This document shows positions 1 to 9,530 of a stretch of 23,014 nucleotides of DNA, piece by piece. The translations under genes were made by a program, and so were the position numbers. This DNA is from Chara braunii (lineage: Eukaryota; Streptophyta; Charophyceae; Charales; Characeae): positions 430,118 through 453,131 of the forward strand of contig BFEA01000687.1 in NCBI GenBank assembly GCA_003427395.1, in the 5' to 3' direction. The notes beneath the pieces were generated by a model. It saw nothing but the letters and a program-made list of their open reading frames with translations. It ran no database searches and was not told the DNA's origin. Within the stretch, counting starts at the first letter, position 1; each line of letters opens with the position of its first letter.

Positions 1-2
1 TG

Positions 3-1067
3 ATTAAAGATGAGCCGTGGAGACCAGGGGAATGGGGCCTCATGATACAAGACACTAACCCCGCTAGAGCCTTCCAATTCTCCCATATACAGCAAGGCTC
101 TCCCACTAGAGCATCCTTCCTATCCTTTCCGATTTCCTACAACAACACCGACATGCCATCCATCCTGAACCATGACGTTGAATCCTCCACACTGGAATTC
201 TTCCTTCTGAGGAAAGTTAGGGTCCTAGGCACATGGCCAAAATCAANCTTCAGANNTGGCACTGCAGTCCGATCCTTNGAATTTGATCCCGCTGAATGGG
301 CATNGAAACCCAATAATAACAGCAACTTCAAGGCAAAAATCCCAATTCAAGACTACACCATCAAACTAGGGCACAGACTCTCATTGAAGACAAAAAAAAC
401 AGACCCCATTATTCAAAACAGGTGGCAGAAACTGGTGGGTCAAGAAGCTGACAGGATCCAAAGAATCCCATGGGAAAAATTCAAACGAATTAGACCAGTC
501 AAGATCAGAAGCTTGCAGTGGTTGATAGCTTACGCTGCCCTACCTGTAAACCANTGGTTGCACACTAGACNGAAGGCCACAAATCCTGACAGCTCAGAAT
601 TATGTGCAGTNTGCACGGAGGGAGCGGTTGAAGATGTAGTCCACTGTCTAGTCCTCTGCAAGGAGGCCACGGAATACTGGGCGAGAGCCTCCTCACTCTG
701 GAATTCCCTTTTCACATCTTCCTTCCCCACACAATCCCTCCAACTGCTCCTCTTGACTAACATCCCCAATCAGGCTCGGAGGGCGGAAAGAATCTGGTTT
801 GAACTCATCAGGAAAGTGACACTATGGGTCATATGGAAGGAAAGATGCAGCAGGACAATCGAAGGGCACGTCAACCATAGGGAAGACTGGTCAGAGGACG
901 AAGACCAACGGAAGAAGGAAAGGGCGAGGTTCTATAACAGCTGGCTGTTAAAGGGCAAGATTGCAGAATTGAGTGAGGACCGGATACAGTGGAAAGATTG
1001 GTATAATTCAATTCCGGAAAGGAATCCTCGTCAACAGACAAGGTCGGAGGTATCAATCATGGTCTAG
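3..1067 (+). pseudogene. LINE (non-LTR retrotransposon) ORF2 C-terminus with reverse-transcriptase zinc-binding domain, 5' cut by window edge
   Basis: The frame is open from the window edge to a stop at 1065-1067, so the first ATG (42) is not a real start. Numbering from that ATG, a zf-RVT-type zinc finger is visible as C188-x2-C191-x9-H201-x4-C206. It is preceded by a Trp/Arg-rich stretch with WxxL and followed by a Trp-rich segment with EYW and WKER. This is the usual C-terminal arrangement of plant LINE ORF2 proteins, in which the polymerase domain would lie upstream. The endonuclease and RT domains are not in the window. Seven N-containing codons leave some residues unknown, but no frame break is visible. 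The downstream non-coding stretch and A-rich tract (to about 1785) fit a LINE 3' UTR and tail on the same strand. The family is clear from the finger. Whether the element is intact cannot be judged. Confidence 0.72.
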
Positions 1068-1758
1068 GCCGAACGGGATTGGATTCTATGCTTCAAGAGT
1101 CCCAAGGAAGTTNACTAAANGAGGGCACAGGGGAGGAAATAGGTCAGAAAAGGTGGTAGACTATCCCGGAATAAGAAGGTAGAACNGAGTGTCATGGCCC
1201 AAAGGATACAGAGAGACGGTTTGAAAAGANGGGGGGAAAGTCTGAGNCCGAGCAAACAAGGTAACAAGGATGAAGGGAGGGACTCTCTCTAGGTAATTCG
1301 GTTANATCTGGCAGACCCGGTTACTAGGTCTGAGAGGAGAGAGGAAGGTTGGGCAAGCGGTCAGTTAACTTCCCACTATGGAGGTACAATGATCAACACT
1401 GTATACAGAAAAGAGGGTTTAGGGTTTAAGGTCGAAAGGCATCCCAATCAAGGTACAGGAAGTATGAATGGGTAGGGTTTAGGCAAAAANGANAATTGAG
1501 GGTNTNTCTCCAGAATGATAGTCANTATCTGGCAGACTCNAACACCAGAGCTGAGAGAAGAGAAAGGGTCAGGGCAAGCTGACAGTCAATCCTCCACAAT
1601 TGTGGAGCAATCAATGCTGTTCAGGGGTCCTTCGGCCAAACGGAAGGAAGCGTGTGTGAGTTCTTAATTGATGTATAAATTTTATGACTTGCCGGGGGAA
1701 TAGGAACCGGACTTACGCTCCCCAGAATAGAAGGAGCCAGGACCGTAAGGCCTGTTTT
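1068..1758 (+). mobile_element. LINE 3' untranslated region
   Basis: This stretch follows the ORF2 stop and runs to an A-rich tract, without a convincing ORF. It contains Ns and an imperfect direct repeat of about 95 bp (1306-1402 and 1527-1620, offset 221) built on a shared ATCTGGCAGAC start. Assignment to the LINE rests on position and orientation only. Confidence 0.5.
1306..1620 (+). repeat. Diverged direct repeat inside the LINE 3' UTR (1306-1402 and 1527-1620)
   Basis: Both copies start with ATCTGGCAGAC, continue through GAGAG-rich and GGGCAAGC blocks, and end in ATCAA-CTGT. The spacing is 221 bp. The copies differ by many substitutions, so the duplication is old. Confidence 0.6.
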
Positions 1759-1783
1759 AAAAAAGAAAAAAGAAAAAAAGAAA
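1759..1783 (+). other. A-rich tract, probable LINE tail
   Basis: Runs of A are broken only by single G residues. The tract follows the 3' UTR of the zinc-finger LINE in the same orientation, as expected for a target-primed retrotransposon tail. Confidence 0.45.
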
Positions 1784-2742
1784 TGCAGTACAGAAAAGCA
1801 CAGTGCAATACAGAAAAAAGTTCAAAAAACAAACAGATCGAATTTTGCCCGGTAACGGCAGCAAGGGTACTTGCTTACAATTCATGTTGGCATTGCATGG
1901 GTGTCCACCTCCTTTGGGTATCCTTTTCCACTGCTCCAGTGAACTTTAAGTGCTGGTCAATCTGGCTCGGCTACACTCATGCTGAACCACTCTGTCATCT
2001 CACCGTACTTCCCTTGGTGACCCCTTCTGCCCCACCCAATCCAGGGCAAAAAAAAGGGGTCACCCCAATTTCCACCTTCTTTACTCCTACCCCCTCCCCT
2101 GGCAAAGCTACTTCTGTGAACGACTCTTGGTCTATGGCTCAACCCACCTTTCACGCGCTCTCCCTTTCCGTCTAACATCTCCAGTTTGTTTCCCCGCAAG
2201 TGCTGTCTGCATGGCTTGCCTGATAAAGCTGCGAAGGACTATGTTTTCAGCTAGAGGCCACTGGCCAGGGGTTGGAGTGCTCCTGACCCCGTTCCTTCCA
2301 ATGCCTCATGCTGCATTCCGTCCAAACCCATGCCTGCCCCACTTTTGGGGTTCAGGCCCTTCAGCGTTTAGCCTTTTTAGGCTTTATGGCTCTCAGAAAG
2401 CTGTGAAGGACTATGATCCCAGTCGCAGGTGACTGGCGGGGCAGTTGGCAGTGATGATTGATGCAACAACATCCTGCCCAGGTCGATAACCGTCCATCCT
2501 TTGGACAAGGTTGTAGTTGAATAGCTTCGTCCTTTCTTACCAAGCAGATTGCCTGTTTGTAGTATTTAATGAAAAATAAAAAAAAATAGTAAAATACACA
2601 TTTGATAAAAGAATCCCCACACAATCAGGAGAGGATCTTTTCCAGAAGCGCTGTGTGGCTTGGTAACTTTGGTGGCTGCTGCTCTCTTTGAAAAACAGAC
2701 ACATGAGACTATATCAATTGGTCGCTGTGCCAATGCACTGAT
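1784..2742. other. Gene-free stretch, no recognisable product
   Basis: The ORFs here are short and lack domain signatures. A weak direct similarity links 2229-2275 and 2397-2443 (both with AAAGCTG-GAAGGACTATG). An A-rich patch sits near 2568-2595. I see no RNA gene or reliable promoter. Confidence 0.5.
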
Positions 2743-3162
2743 TCACTTTCACAATCAATTTACCCCTCGAGTGGAGAGAGGCAAAGAAGCAGACTGTGGC
2801 GAACAGCCTGCTGGGAGAAGCACAGGTGAGAAGTCATTCACATACACTTAGCAAAGCTGGAAGCCGTTTTGCAAAAACCAATCACTTTCACAATCAATTT
2901 ACCCTTCAAGTGGAGAGAGGCACAGAGAGGCAGAGAGGCAGACTGTGGCGAACAGCCTGTCGGGAGAAGCACAGGTGAGAAGTCGTTCACATACACTTAG
3001 CAAAGCTCGAAGCCGTTTTGAACAAACCAATCACTTTCATAATCAATTTACCCCTCAAGTGGAGAGCGGCAGAGAGGCAGACTGTGGCGAGCAGCCTGTC
3101 AGGAGAAGCAAAGGTTAGAAGTCATTCACATCCATTAGCGAAGCTCGAAGCCGTTTTGAACT
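2743..3162 (+). repeat. Three tandem units of about 140 bp
   Basis: Units start at 2743, 2882 and 3031, each with TCACTTTCA-AATCAATTTACCC. Each continues through a GGAGAG-GGCA segment, AGACTGTGGCGA-CAGCCTG, a GGAGAAGCA block, CATTCACAT and a shared end near AAGCCGTTTTG. The second unit is longer because of a small AGAGAGGC expansion. A rearranged partial unit joins the middle and start blocks at 3384-3425. Short ORFs running through the array are a by-product of the repeat, not genes. Confidence 0.85.
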
Positions 3163-3839
3163 CAGACAATATGAGTTGTCAACCAAGCGCTGAATACGAA
3201 AAAATGACTCAGACAAGTTCAACCTTCAAGGCAAGACAAAACAAAGCTTCACACTTCGTACGCCATAAACCCCATCACTATAGCTGTACCTCCCAGTACG
3301 AATCGGCACAGCAGCTCCTCCAACCGCTTTCATCTGCCAACTACTGGAATCATCAGGAAGGTGCGCCAACGAGCACTTCGGTCGAACAGCCTGCCGGGAG
3401 ATGCACAATCAATTTACCCCTCAAGAGGATTAACTTCACCATTATCAGTTGCAAACTTGCAACTTGTAACCCATCAATGTGAAAATGAGTCAGCTAAACG
3501 AATGTTCAACATTGAAAACCCGTGTCCTCATTTCCCAGTTTTGCAGAAGTCGTTCTCGTTCCGGCAAAGATGCGAAGCTGCCAAACAACGGTCCGTCTCT
3601 TGAATCCTGCCCCATTTCCATCCTGCAGATTCCTGCTTCCTTTTCAACCTTCCAATGGATCGGAGTATATCCGTTCTGAGCGCTCTCATTGGTAAGTGTC
3701 GCAGCAGCTAGCAAATACGTGTCATAGAGCCATAGAAAAAATCATCGAGGAGGATGCGCCTGCCACATGGCGACAACTGGAACACCACCGTATTCGATGC
3801 AGAAGGGGGTAATTACCGGCAGGAGCATGGTTAGAGAAA
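3163..3839. other. Gene-free stretch upstream of the U6-like sequence
   Basis: The stretch holds the partial 140-bp repeat at 3384-3425. A weak match to the plant snRNA upstream sequence element sits at 3761-3771 (TGCCACATGGC, versus consensus RTCCCACATCG), with an AT-rich TAATTA at 3810-3815. No gene is recognised. Confidence 0.4.
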
Positions 3840-3933
3840 TACCCTTTCAGGACATCCGTTAAAATGAAGCAATACAGAGAAGATTAGCATGGCCCCTGAA
3901 TAAGAATGACACACAAAGATCAAGAAACAGTCC
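3840..3933 (+). ncRNA. U6 snRNA-like sequence, probably a decayed pseudogene
   Basis: U6 snRNA is the catalytic core RNA of the spliceosome. The segment keeps the invariant ACAGAGA box (3874-3880), the following AGATTAGCATGGCCCCTG block with the AGC triad, GGACATCCG near the 5' end, AAGAATGACAC, and a 3' GAAACAGTCC close to plant GAAATGGTCC. The length of about 94 nt is slightly short of plant U6 (about 102). Several differences after CCCCTG are C-to-T or G-to-A type at former CpG positions. No T-run terminator follows; the sequence continues as GGCTAAAAAATTT instead. The upstream element and TATA-like match are weak and about 38 bp apart, wider than the Pol III spacing. A retro-pseudogene or dead gene copy is more likely than an active gene. 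Identity as U6-derived is secure, activity is not. Confidence 0.85.
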
Positions 3934-4040
3934 GGCTAAAAAATTTAGAAAGGAGAAAAAGGAGTAGCCGTGCAGGTCTCCCTACCAGTACAGTTCGCCC
4001 CAAGTAATCAACTTGTGCATTGCACCGTAGACTCATACCT
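3934..4040. other. Short gene-free spacer
   Basis: Nothing recognisable lies between the U6-like sequence and the duplicated minisatellite block. Confidence 0.4.
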
Positions 4041-4782
4041 ATCCATGGGCTCAACCAGACTTGAGCTTTCAAAATAATTGACACTTCTTAGCCATCGATC
4101 TAAGCGATCAGCATATCCTAGCAGCTATTGATCTAAGCACTCAACATCTCGTACCTGTCGATCTAAGTCATCAAAATATCCTAGCCATGGATCTAAGCCA
4201 TCAATATATCCTGACCATTGGGCCTAGCTATTGATCTGAGCCCCCAACATATTGCAGCCATTGATCTAAGCCATCAACTAGTGAGATTGACAGCCGAGAC
4301 GATGGAGTAATAGTGGCGTATTTGAACCCAGCGAAGTCCTCCAGGAGGTAGTCAGAGCACCCTCTGTTTCTAACGACTCGAAGAGCCTTTCTTCTGGCCT
4401 TACATCCATTGGCTCAACCATATTTGAGCTTTCAAAATAATTGACACTTCTTAGCCATCGATCTAAGCGATCAGCATATCCTAGCCATCGATCTAAGCAA
4501 TCAACATCTCGTAGCTGTCGGTCTAAGCCATCGAAAATATCCTAGCCATGCATCGAAGCCATCGATATATCCTCACCGTTGGCCTACGCCATGAAGATGT
4601 CCTAGCTATTGATCTGAGCCTCCAACATATTGTACCCATTGATAAAAGCCATCAACTAGCGAGCTTGACAGCCAAGATGATGGAGTAATAGTGGCGTATT
4701 CGAACCTAGCAAAGTCCTCCAGGAGGTAGTCAGAGCACCTGTTGTTTCTAATGACTCAAAGAGCCTTTCTTCTGGCCTTACA
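4041..4782 (+). repeat. Tandem duplication of a 363-379 bp block containing a ~31-bp minisatellite
   Basis: Block 1 (4041-4403) and block 2 (4404-4782) both start with a CCAT-GGCTCAACCA segment and end with CCTTTCTTCTGGCCTTACA. Inside each block are six to seven degenerate units of about 31 bp built on GATCTAAGCCATCAACATAT with a CCTAGCCATT linker (4092-4283 and 4456-4662). Hierarchical structure is plain: a small unit was amplified first, and the whole block was duplicated later. Confidence 0.85.
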
Positions 4783-4892
4783 GCATCAGACCGCTTCTGA
4801 TAACTGCTTCCGCTGGCACACAGCTCTGGCTGCTTCAGGTCAGACACAGCACAGACTGGTTTTAATATACATGGCTGGCTTTCAGTAAACAG

Positions 4893-4982
4893 ACTACCGT
4901 CTTCACCCGAATAGAACGCCCCGTAATTATCGCCCTATCTGGGCTGAAAGTTGTGGCGTTCCATTCGGGTGTAGACGGTAGT
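4893..4982. repeat. Inverted repeat: 28-bp arms, 34-bp loop
   Basis: The left arm is 4893-4920 (ACTACCGTC...GAACGCC) and the right arm 4955-4982. The arms are reverse complements with two mismatches in 28. A transcript would form a long stem-loop. No flanking target-site duplication is seen, so the element type is unresolved (foldback, MITE relic or small-RNA precursor). Confidence 0.85.
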
Positions 4983-5020
4983 GTGGTAAGAACTCTTTAT
5001 CATCTGCTGCATTTAAAGGT

Positions 5021-5112
5021 GGAAATGACAAGACACATCGCACCTATCTCTTGCCGTGGCTGGTGTGGAAATGACAAGACACATCGCACCTATCTCTTGC
5101 CGTGGCTGGTGT
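5021..5112 (+). repeat. Perfect 46-bp tandem duplication
   Basis: The unit 5021-5066 (starting GGAAATGACAAGACAC) is repeated identically at 5067-5112. The absence of mismatches suggests a recent event. Confidence 0.92.
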
Positions 5113-5159
5113 CAAACCAGTTTCCGTGAACGACTCTGCAGACTGTATGTCCTTCCAAC

Positions 5160-5427
5160 CATGAGCTGTTCGCCTCCCCACATAAACTGGCTGACCCAGA
5201 ACTATCAACAATTTGTGCAATCAGAAGGTGGCATTAGAAGGCACCCTTAGAAAAAGGTGCCATTAGGTGCCACCAGGTTCCATTTTATGGTCCCATGAGC
5301 TATTCGCCTCCCCACATAAACTTGCTGACCCAGAACTATCAACAATTTGTGCAATCAGAAGGTGGCATTAGAAGGCACCCTTAGAAAAAGGTGCCATTAG
5401 GTGCCACCGGGTTCCATTTGATGGTCC
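5160..5427 (+). repeat. 134-bp tandem duplication
   Basis: Copies 5160-5293 and 5294-5427 both start with CATGAGCT-TTCGCCTCC and contain AGGTGGCATTAGAAGGCACC, with only a few substitutions between them. GGTGCCATTAGGTGCCACC sub-motifs recur inside and just after the array. Confidence 0.9.
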
Positions 5428-6119
5428 CATTAGAAGGTCCCATTATAAGGGTTGATGTTCGGAGGGGCCATTTGAATTCTGCTGAATCACCAGACGCATT
5501 CTGTCCCGTCTCACCATAACTGCACCTTAGTGTTGCAGTGAAATGATTCTGCGGGCTTGCACACAGAGGGACAGAGGGTTCCACATCCACACTCACCGAT
5601 CCTTGGGGCATGCCATTACGTTCTTGGGCATTTGGAGCCGCAGGGAGCTACTAGGTCGTTCGCTTGAGTTAAACTCCAGTTTACTTTGTCAATTCAAAGC
5701 TGTTCGGTCTTGCAACTGTAACACGCTGCCATACATTTCTCGGCAGCGACTTGGTGGTGTGGAGGTGCGGACTGCAGCACATTTGCAAACGGCCTCTGCA
5801 GCCAGACTGCTGGAAACCAGTTCCGTAAGTGGCACTGCAAAAATCTGTTTGCCTTGCAGGTCATGTTCAGAAGTGGCTTAAGCCGCCAGTACACGGCCAA
5901 CACAAACTTGAGCAGGGGCCACCGGACCACAATGACGGCTTGCGCCCGCCAGAAAGAAAAACAAGTGGGCCGCTGGCAGTTCAGCAAAGCCTGGCGCACA
6001 ATGCAAACCCGCCATGGCTAAACGAGGCTACTGGTCCTTTGAGAGAGGAGCAGATGACAACAGAACCACCAACACATCTTAGGGTGCGTCAGAAAATGCT
6101 ATGACTGGGAGACAAGGGC
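5428..6119 (-). other. Downstream flank of the acid phosphatase gene (possible 3' UTR)
   Basis: This lies directly after the stop codon of the C-terminal phosphatase exon on the minus strand. No second gene is recognised. I could not pick a confident polyadenylation site, so UTR extent is unknown. Confidence 0.3.
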
Positions 6120-6445
6120 TCACTTGGAGCTTCCCCCGACTTCAGGTAGGGAACTGCATATGCGCTCAAAGTCCAGGTCATCCAAGATGTGCTTGCCGAC
6201 AATCTTTGAGAAAGTATCCCATGACACAACGGTCATAGGCGCTAGTTTATTTGCTGGAGTGGTGCGAGAAGCATGTCCGTCTTTCTCTTCACAGCGTGTG
6301 AGGATCTTGTCTGAAAGCCGTCCTTGCAAAGCAAGCTCCTCCCAGTTGAAAAGAACCCTCACAAAGTGCGACTGGCCATCCATTGTTGACCAAAGCTCGA
6401 AACACATAACTGATGCATAAGGAGGCCATTTCTTCATTGGAACTC
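6120..6445 (-). CDS. Histidine acid phosphatase, C-terminal exon
   Basis: Histidine acid phosphatases (branch 2 of the histidine phosphatase superfamily) hydrolyse phosphomonoesters, usually in secretory or lysosomal compartments. This exon starts after a minus-strand acceptor (TTTCTATAG, 6446-6447) and ends at a TGA (6120-6122). It encodes KKWPPYAS followed by an FELW segment and FVRVLFN, the strand and loop that follow the catalytic His-Asp motif in this family. The tail (VGKHILDDLDFERICSS) resembles the family C-terminus. The exon begins in phase 1: its first two bases complete a Gly codon left by the exon at 20271-20118, giving SGVPMKKWPPY across the junction. A GTGAGC donor-like site overlaps the stop, so a further 3' exon is not excluded. 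About three residues seem missing at the junction relative to the usual LLxALG spacing. The product is firm at family level; the exact subfamily is not. Confidence 0.85.
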
Positions 6446-6769
6446 CTATAGAAACTGTTCAAGGATGTCAAAAGCAAAAGAGTCAATTCGTAGCCAAAAA
6501 ACACTTCAGACAGAACCAGATGCAACTCCCCATGCCTTGATAACCAGCCCCCGCCACACACACAGCCACACACTGCCCATCGTAGGTCAGATATGCACCG
6601 AAGACGTTTCAAATGTGAAATGAACTTTGCAATTCCAATCCAACTCATAATATGTACGCAGAGAACACTCAGATGAAAGTTCACACCACACCGAGAGATG
6701 ACACAAGAATTAGCGCCTGAAGAACTTCCACTCGGAAATATGATATAATACAATTGGAGAGTTCAGATG

Positions 6770-7605
6770 TTCAGCGGCAGTGGCTACAATCCAAAACAAC
6801 AACCCAACTGAAGGTAGGTACTGAACTCGCCCTCTCTCGGTGTTCGTCTCTCTCTCACTTCTATCTCTCTCTTCTCTCACTCTCAAGGATTGTATCGCTC
6901 ACCCTCCCTGCTGCACTCAAGTCTCCTCCCTCGCCTAGATCTACCCTGAATGCAACTGCAGTGTGTCGCCCTATTCTTGTGGCTGTGGCCACCTTCTTCC
7001 TCAACCTTCTAACACGAGCTATGGTAACCGAACGTCTTCTTCCCCGCCGGGCACTCCCTCCTCCATCTCCCACCTTCCATCCACGTCACACTATTGCAGA
7101 AGCAACCCGCAGTGCTTCCGCAACTTCCATATGAACAGTTGATCCTGTTTGCTGATGCTGTTGGGCTTTTATACTTGTTAATCCGCCTTCCAGACATCTT
7201 CTGTTGGTTATGGGTTGGTCCCCTTTGCCTCTATTCCCTGCTTCTGCAAGCTTACAAAATGCTTGTATGGATCGATTGACACCTGGCCTCGCGAGTCTGG
7301 TGGTCCTGGCTGAAGTTTGTGGTGCCTTCTAAAGACAGACTCTTCAACCCATAACTGTTATCTACCAGGGGCTACCTCCCATGATCTACTTACCTAGCCC
7401 GCCTAGGCTTCTGCAATCATTTTACAAATGTACCTACTCTTCTAGAGTATTCGTGAACATTGTACAAGTGGCTGGAACCACTAATGCGTGCAAAATGGGA
7501 CTTGGACCTGGGACTCGGGACCTGGGACTCGGGACCTGGGGCTCGGGACTGGGACCTGGGACTCGGGACTGTGCCCTAGGACTCTGGTGCAGAGTGAGAT
7601 CCTTT
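6770..7605 (-). mobile_element. Candidate 3' LTR of the Ty3/gypsy element
   Basis: This lies just beyond the polymerase stop on the element's strand. It follows a purine-containing GGCCGGCGGGAG before a TG, and contains a TATAAAA box (minus strand, 7173-7167). Downstream comes a GA-rich leader and a CA end near 6770. No matching 5' LTR was found, so both borders are guesses. A short ORF on the plus strand here (6754-7134) is Ser/Leu/Pro-rich filler. Confidence 0.35.
7498..7572 (+). repeat. G-rich minisatellite, ~14-bp unit
   Basis: Five to six units of GGGACCTGGGACTC with small variants. The tract sits at the start of the candidate LTR. Confidence 0.85.
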
Positions 7606-7680
7606 CACTCCCGCCGGCCTGATTTTGAGGTCCTCCGAGAAAGATTCTACCTTTACCTGTTTATGATGTTAATACCTCTT

Positions 7681-8121
7681 CTAGCACAGTGTTGTTTCTG
7701 CTAACTCATCCTTACTGTACCAATGGTCATCTTCTGGCTCTTGGGAGGCAAACCTGACTTTATACTGCCATTGGGGTCTACCCCTCCGGCCTGTCCTGTA
7801 GACATCCTCATCAAGGATCCAATCCCTATCGTATCTACCGCCCACATCTGGTGAGATCATAGATCGTTGTGATGGAAAGCGATCATTAACTGCACAGGGC
7901 AGTAACTTAGATGCGTGGAAAACTGGGTACATGTGCAGATGAAATAGTATGTCGACCGTGTAAGAGGGACCCTCTGTGTCCCCCATGACATCTAAGATCT
8001 CCCAAGGTCCTCTACGTGGGTGGCAGTTTCTGAGAAATGCCTTCTTTTGGAATGAACTCCTTTCACTTGACCCAGACAAGGTCGCCAAATGGCCTAGCGT
8101 GCTTGTTAGCTTATTCCACAA
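7681..8121 (-). pseudogene. Ty3/gypsy integrase C-terminal region with chromodomain-like tail
   Basis: The reading frame runs from the end of the integrase core to a stop at 7681. A GPxxI-type segment (RRGPWEIL) and a HMYPVFHASKLLP block match the conserved GPY/F and HPVFHVSxLK region of gypsy integrases. About 35 residues later comes ILDEDVYRTGRRG, then YKVRF, and DHWYSKDEL. This is the pattern of the chromodomain fused to integrase in chromoviruses, where it guides insertion to marked chromatin. The segment is recognisable but degenerate: the usual VKWKG is YKVRF, and the WE(P/D) end is HWYS. Whether it could bind methylated histone is unknown. Confidence 0.75.
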
Positions 8122-8481
8122 TCTGGTGCTGGGCTTTCTGGATGTTGTCAGAAACTTTTTGTAGTTCCTTCTCGTAGTGAATTGTAAACTCGCTAGTGCC
8201 AGGTGGCAATCTCTGAATCTGATCGCGATTTGAACAACCTATAGGACATCGTGGACCCCACACTTTGTGCAATTCATTTGGTGTACGGTCAGTTGCTAGA
8301 TGCACGAGTTGTTGTAGGTACTAGCTACTTTAAGTAGGAGCCCGTTCCAATCTACCTGATTTGGTCTAATGTACATGTGAAGCACTTGCCGTAGCAGTTT
8401 GTTAATTTGTTCAGTCTGTCCATTAGTCTTGGGGTGCCGGCCTGATGACACAGCGAACTCAGACTCGTCGACTTGCATCAA
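8111..8481 (-). pseudogene. Ty3/gypsy integrase, distal catalytic core
   Basis: Two overlapping frames (8481-8296 and 8305-8111) continue the integrase. The first contains GRHPKTNGQTEQINKLL, the conserved block around the third acidic catalytic residue (the Glu of NGQTE). The second carries TDRTPNELHKVWGPRCP, equivalent to the S/TPFEAxYGRxP segment. Two frames mean at least one frameshift. Confidence 0.85.
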
Positions 8482-8487
8482 CCGCTG

Positions 8488-8940
8488 CTACTGCTCGCCG
8501 GTACATACGTATCTGTCGTTAACTATCGGCAATTGGTGCCAGTACTCTCCAACCCAATGATCAGAGAACTTATGGATTACTGATTTCGTCTTTTCCTCAC
8601 TGGGCAAGGGTACGACAACAGCAAACTTGCTGAATCTATCCACTATGATTATTACTTGAATCTTGCCACCTCGACTCCTGACCTTTGTGTCCATACAAGC
8701 AACAGACTCCTGACCTTCGTGTCCATACAAGCAACAGACTCCTGACCTTTGTGTCCATACAAGAAACAGATCACCTGGACCCGATGGTATCGGAAAGGAC
8801 TTCAGTAGTCCTAGGGTAGGCTGCATGGAACTCTTGTTCCGCTGACATACTTTGCAGCCTTGGATGTAGACGATGCTGTCTTGTTTCATCCCCACCCACG
8901 TATAGGACCTAGGAGTTGGCATAAGTCTTTCTCCATCCAA
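8488..8940 (-). pseudogene. Ty3/gypsy integrase, zinc finger end and proximal catalytic core
   Basis: The frame carries the second half of the HHCC finger (CKVCQRNK), then IVDRFSKFAVVVPLP, the core strand after the first Asp, and VNDRYV in the position of the second catalytic Asp motif (SDRD in relatives). Between finger and core the coding region is broken by three tandem 32-bp units (8673-8704, 8705-8736, 8737-8768). Since 32 is not a multiple of 3, this adds a shift and removes the normal MDFI segment with the first Asp. Confidence 0.85.
8673..8768 (-). repeat. Three 32-bp tandem units inside integrase
   Basis: Each unit begins GACTCCTGACCTT on the plus strand and ends in CATACAAG-AACA. 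Two substitutions separate the three copies. The triplication disrupts the catalytic core frame. Confidence 0.92.
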
Positions 8941-9240
8941 AATGGCCCTCTGAATTATGAGATTCCCTTAGTATGAGCCTACGAACTTCCGTATTGTCTG
9001 GGACACACAATCTGTCTTCCTTGTTAATCTTCTCAAACAATAGTCCATCGGTCATCCTATAGTTAGGTTCCTCGTGAGGTGAAGTCTGTACTCTGCAAAT
9101 AATCTCACTGTAGACTTTGTCCTCTACATAGGCATCCTTCATTTTGTGCTGCAGTTCGGCACCTGCATCTAAGTAAGCTACCATAGCTCCAAAGAAAACG
9201 ACACGTCGACTAAGCACATCAGCGACTCAGCGGCCCACCT
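8909..9240 (-). pseudogene. Ty3/gypsy RNase H end and integrase N-terminal zinc finger
   Basis: The frame starts with VADVLSRR, the conserved end of the RNase H/connection region (usually VADALSRR). It then runs through a charged linker to HNSEGH, the His pair of the integrase HHCC finger; the Cys pair lies in the next frame (8940-8488). Beyond 9220 a short KLARWA reading in another frame matches the LARW motif that normally lies some 25 residues upstream of VADALS, so a small deletion precedes VADVLSRR. Confidence 0.8.
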
Positions 9241-9261
9241 AGCTAATTTAGTGGACACCAG

Positions 9262-9530
9262 GCCGGCGACTTCGGCCTCAAGAGCCAAGTCTCTTAACCA
9301 CTACAGCCAGGACACGGTGTTCAAAAGTGGAATCGTACCGGTCGTGATATCCACCCCACCCCTGCAAGGCTGTAGTGTCCAACTCAACACACACCACACA
9401 CAACACCCATGGACACGGCAAGTCTCGTACACTTCGCTCTGTAGTCAGCACGTAACCCCCGCTGGTACTCTTACCCGCTCACACAGACGGGACTTATCAA
9501 TGCCCGCGGTTCACGGGAGCTTCCACAGTA
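9262..9530 (-). repeat. 325-bp repeat family, copy A (reverse, truncated)
   Basis: This matches the units at 10730-11379 in reverse orientation. It breaks off inside the B-box-like motif (GCCGG retained, TTCGAATC lost) and ends at the GTGGAAGC block. It has small differences such as ACCCATGG and GGGAGCTTCC. Confidence 0.88.

Noticed and set aside
1414-1432. TTTAGGG-like telomeric motif
   Set aside because: Only about two units, not an array. Within a LINE 3' UTR it is likely chance.
1684-2175. 163-residue plus-strand ORF
   Set aside because: It starts in the LINE 3' end and A-rich tail, and has no domain or sensible composition.
3655-3697. ATG followed by 12 codons and a GGTAAGT donor, resembling a first exon
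   Set aside because: No continuing exon or homology was found, and the U6-like copy follows shortly. A short ATG-to-donor match is easily chance.
6289-6753. 154-residue minus-strand ORF overlapping the phosphatase exon
   Set aside because: It is in a different frame from the recognised exon and crosses the intron acceptor.
8443-8449. CTGATGA, a possible second hammerhead core
   Set aside because: No helix II or GAAA follows, and the sequence lies in gypsy integrase coding DNA.
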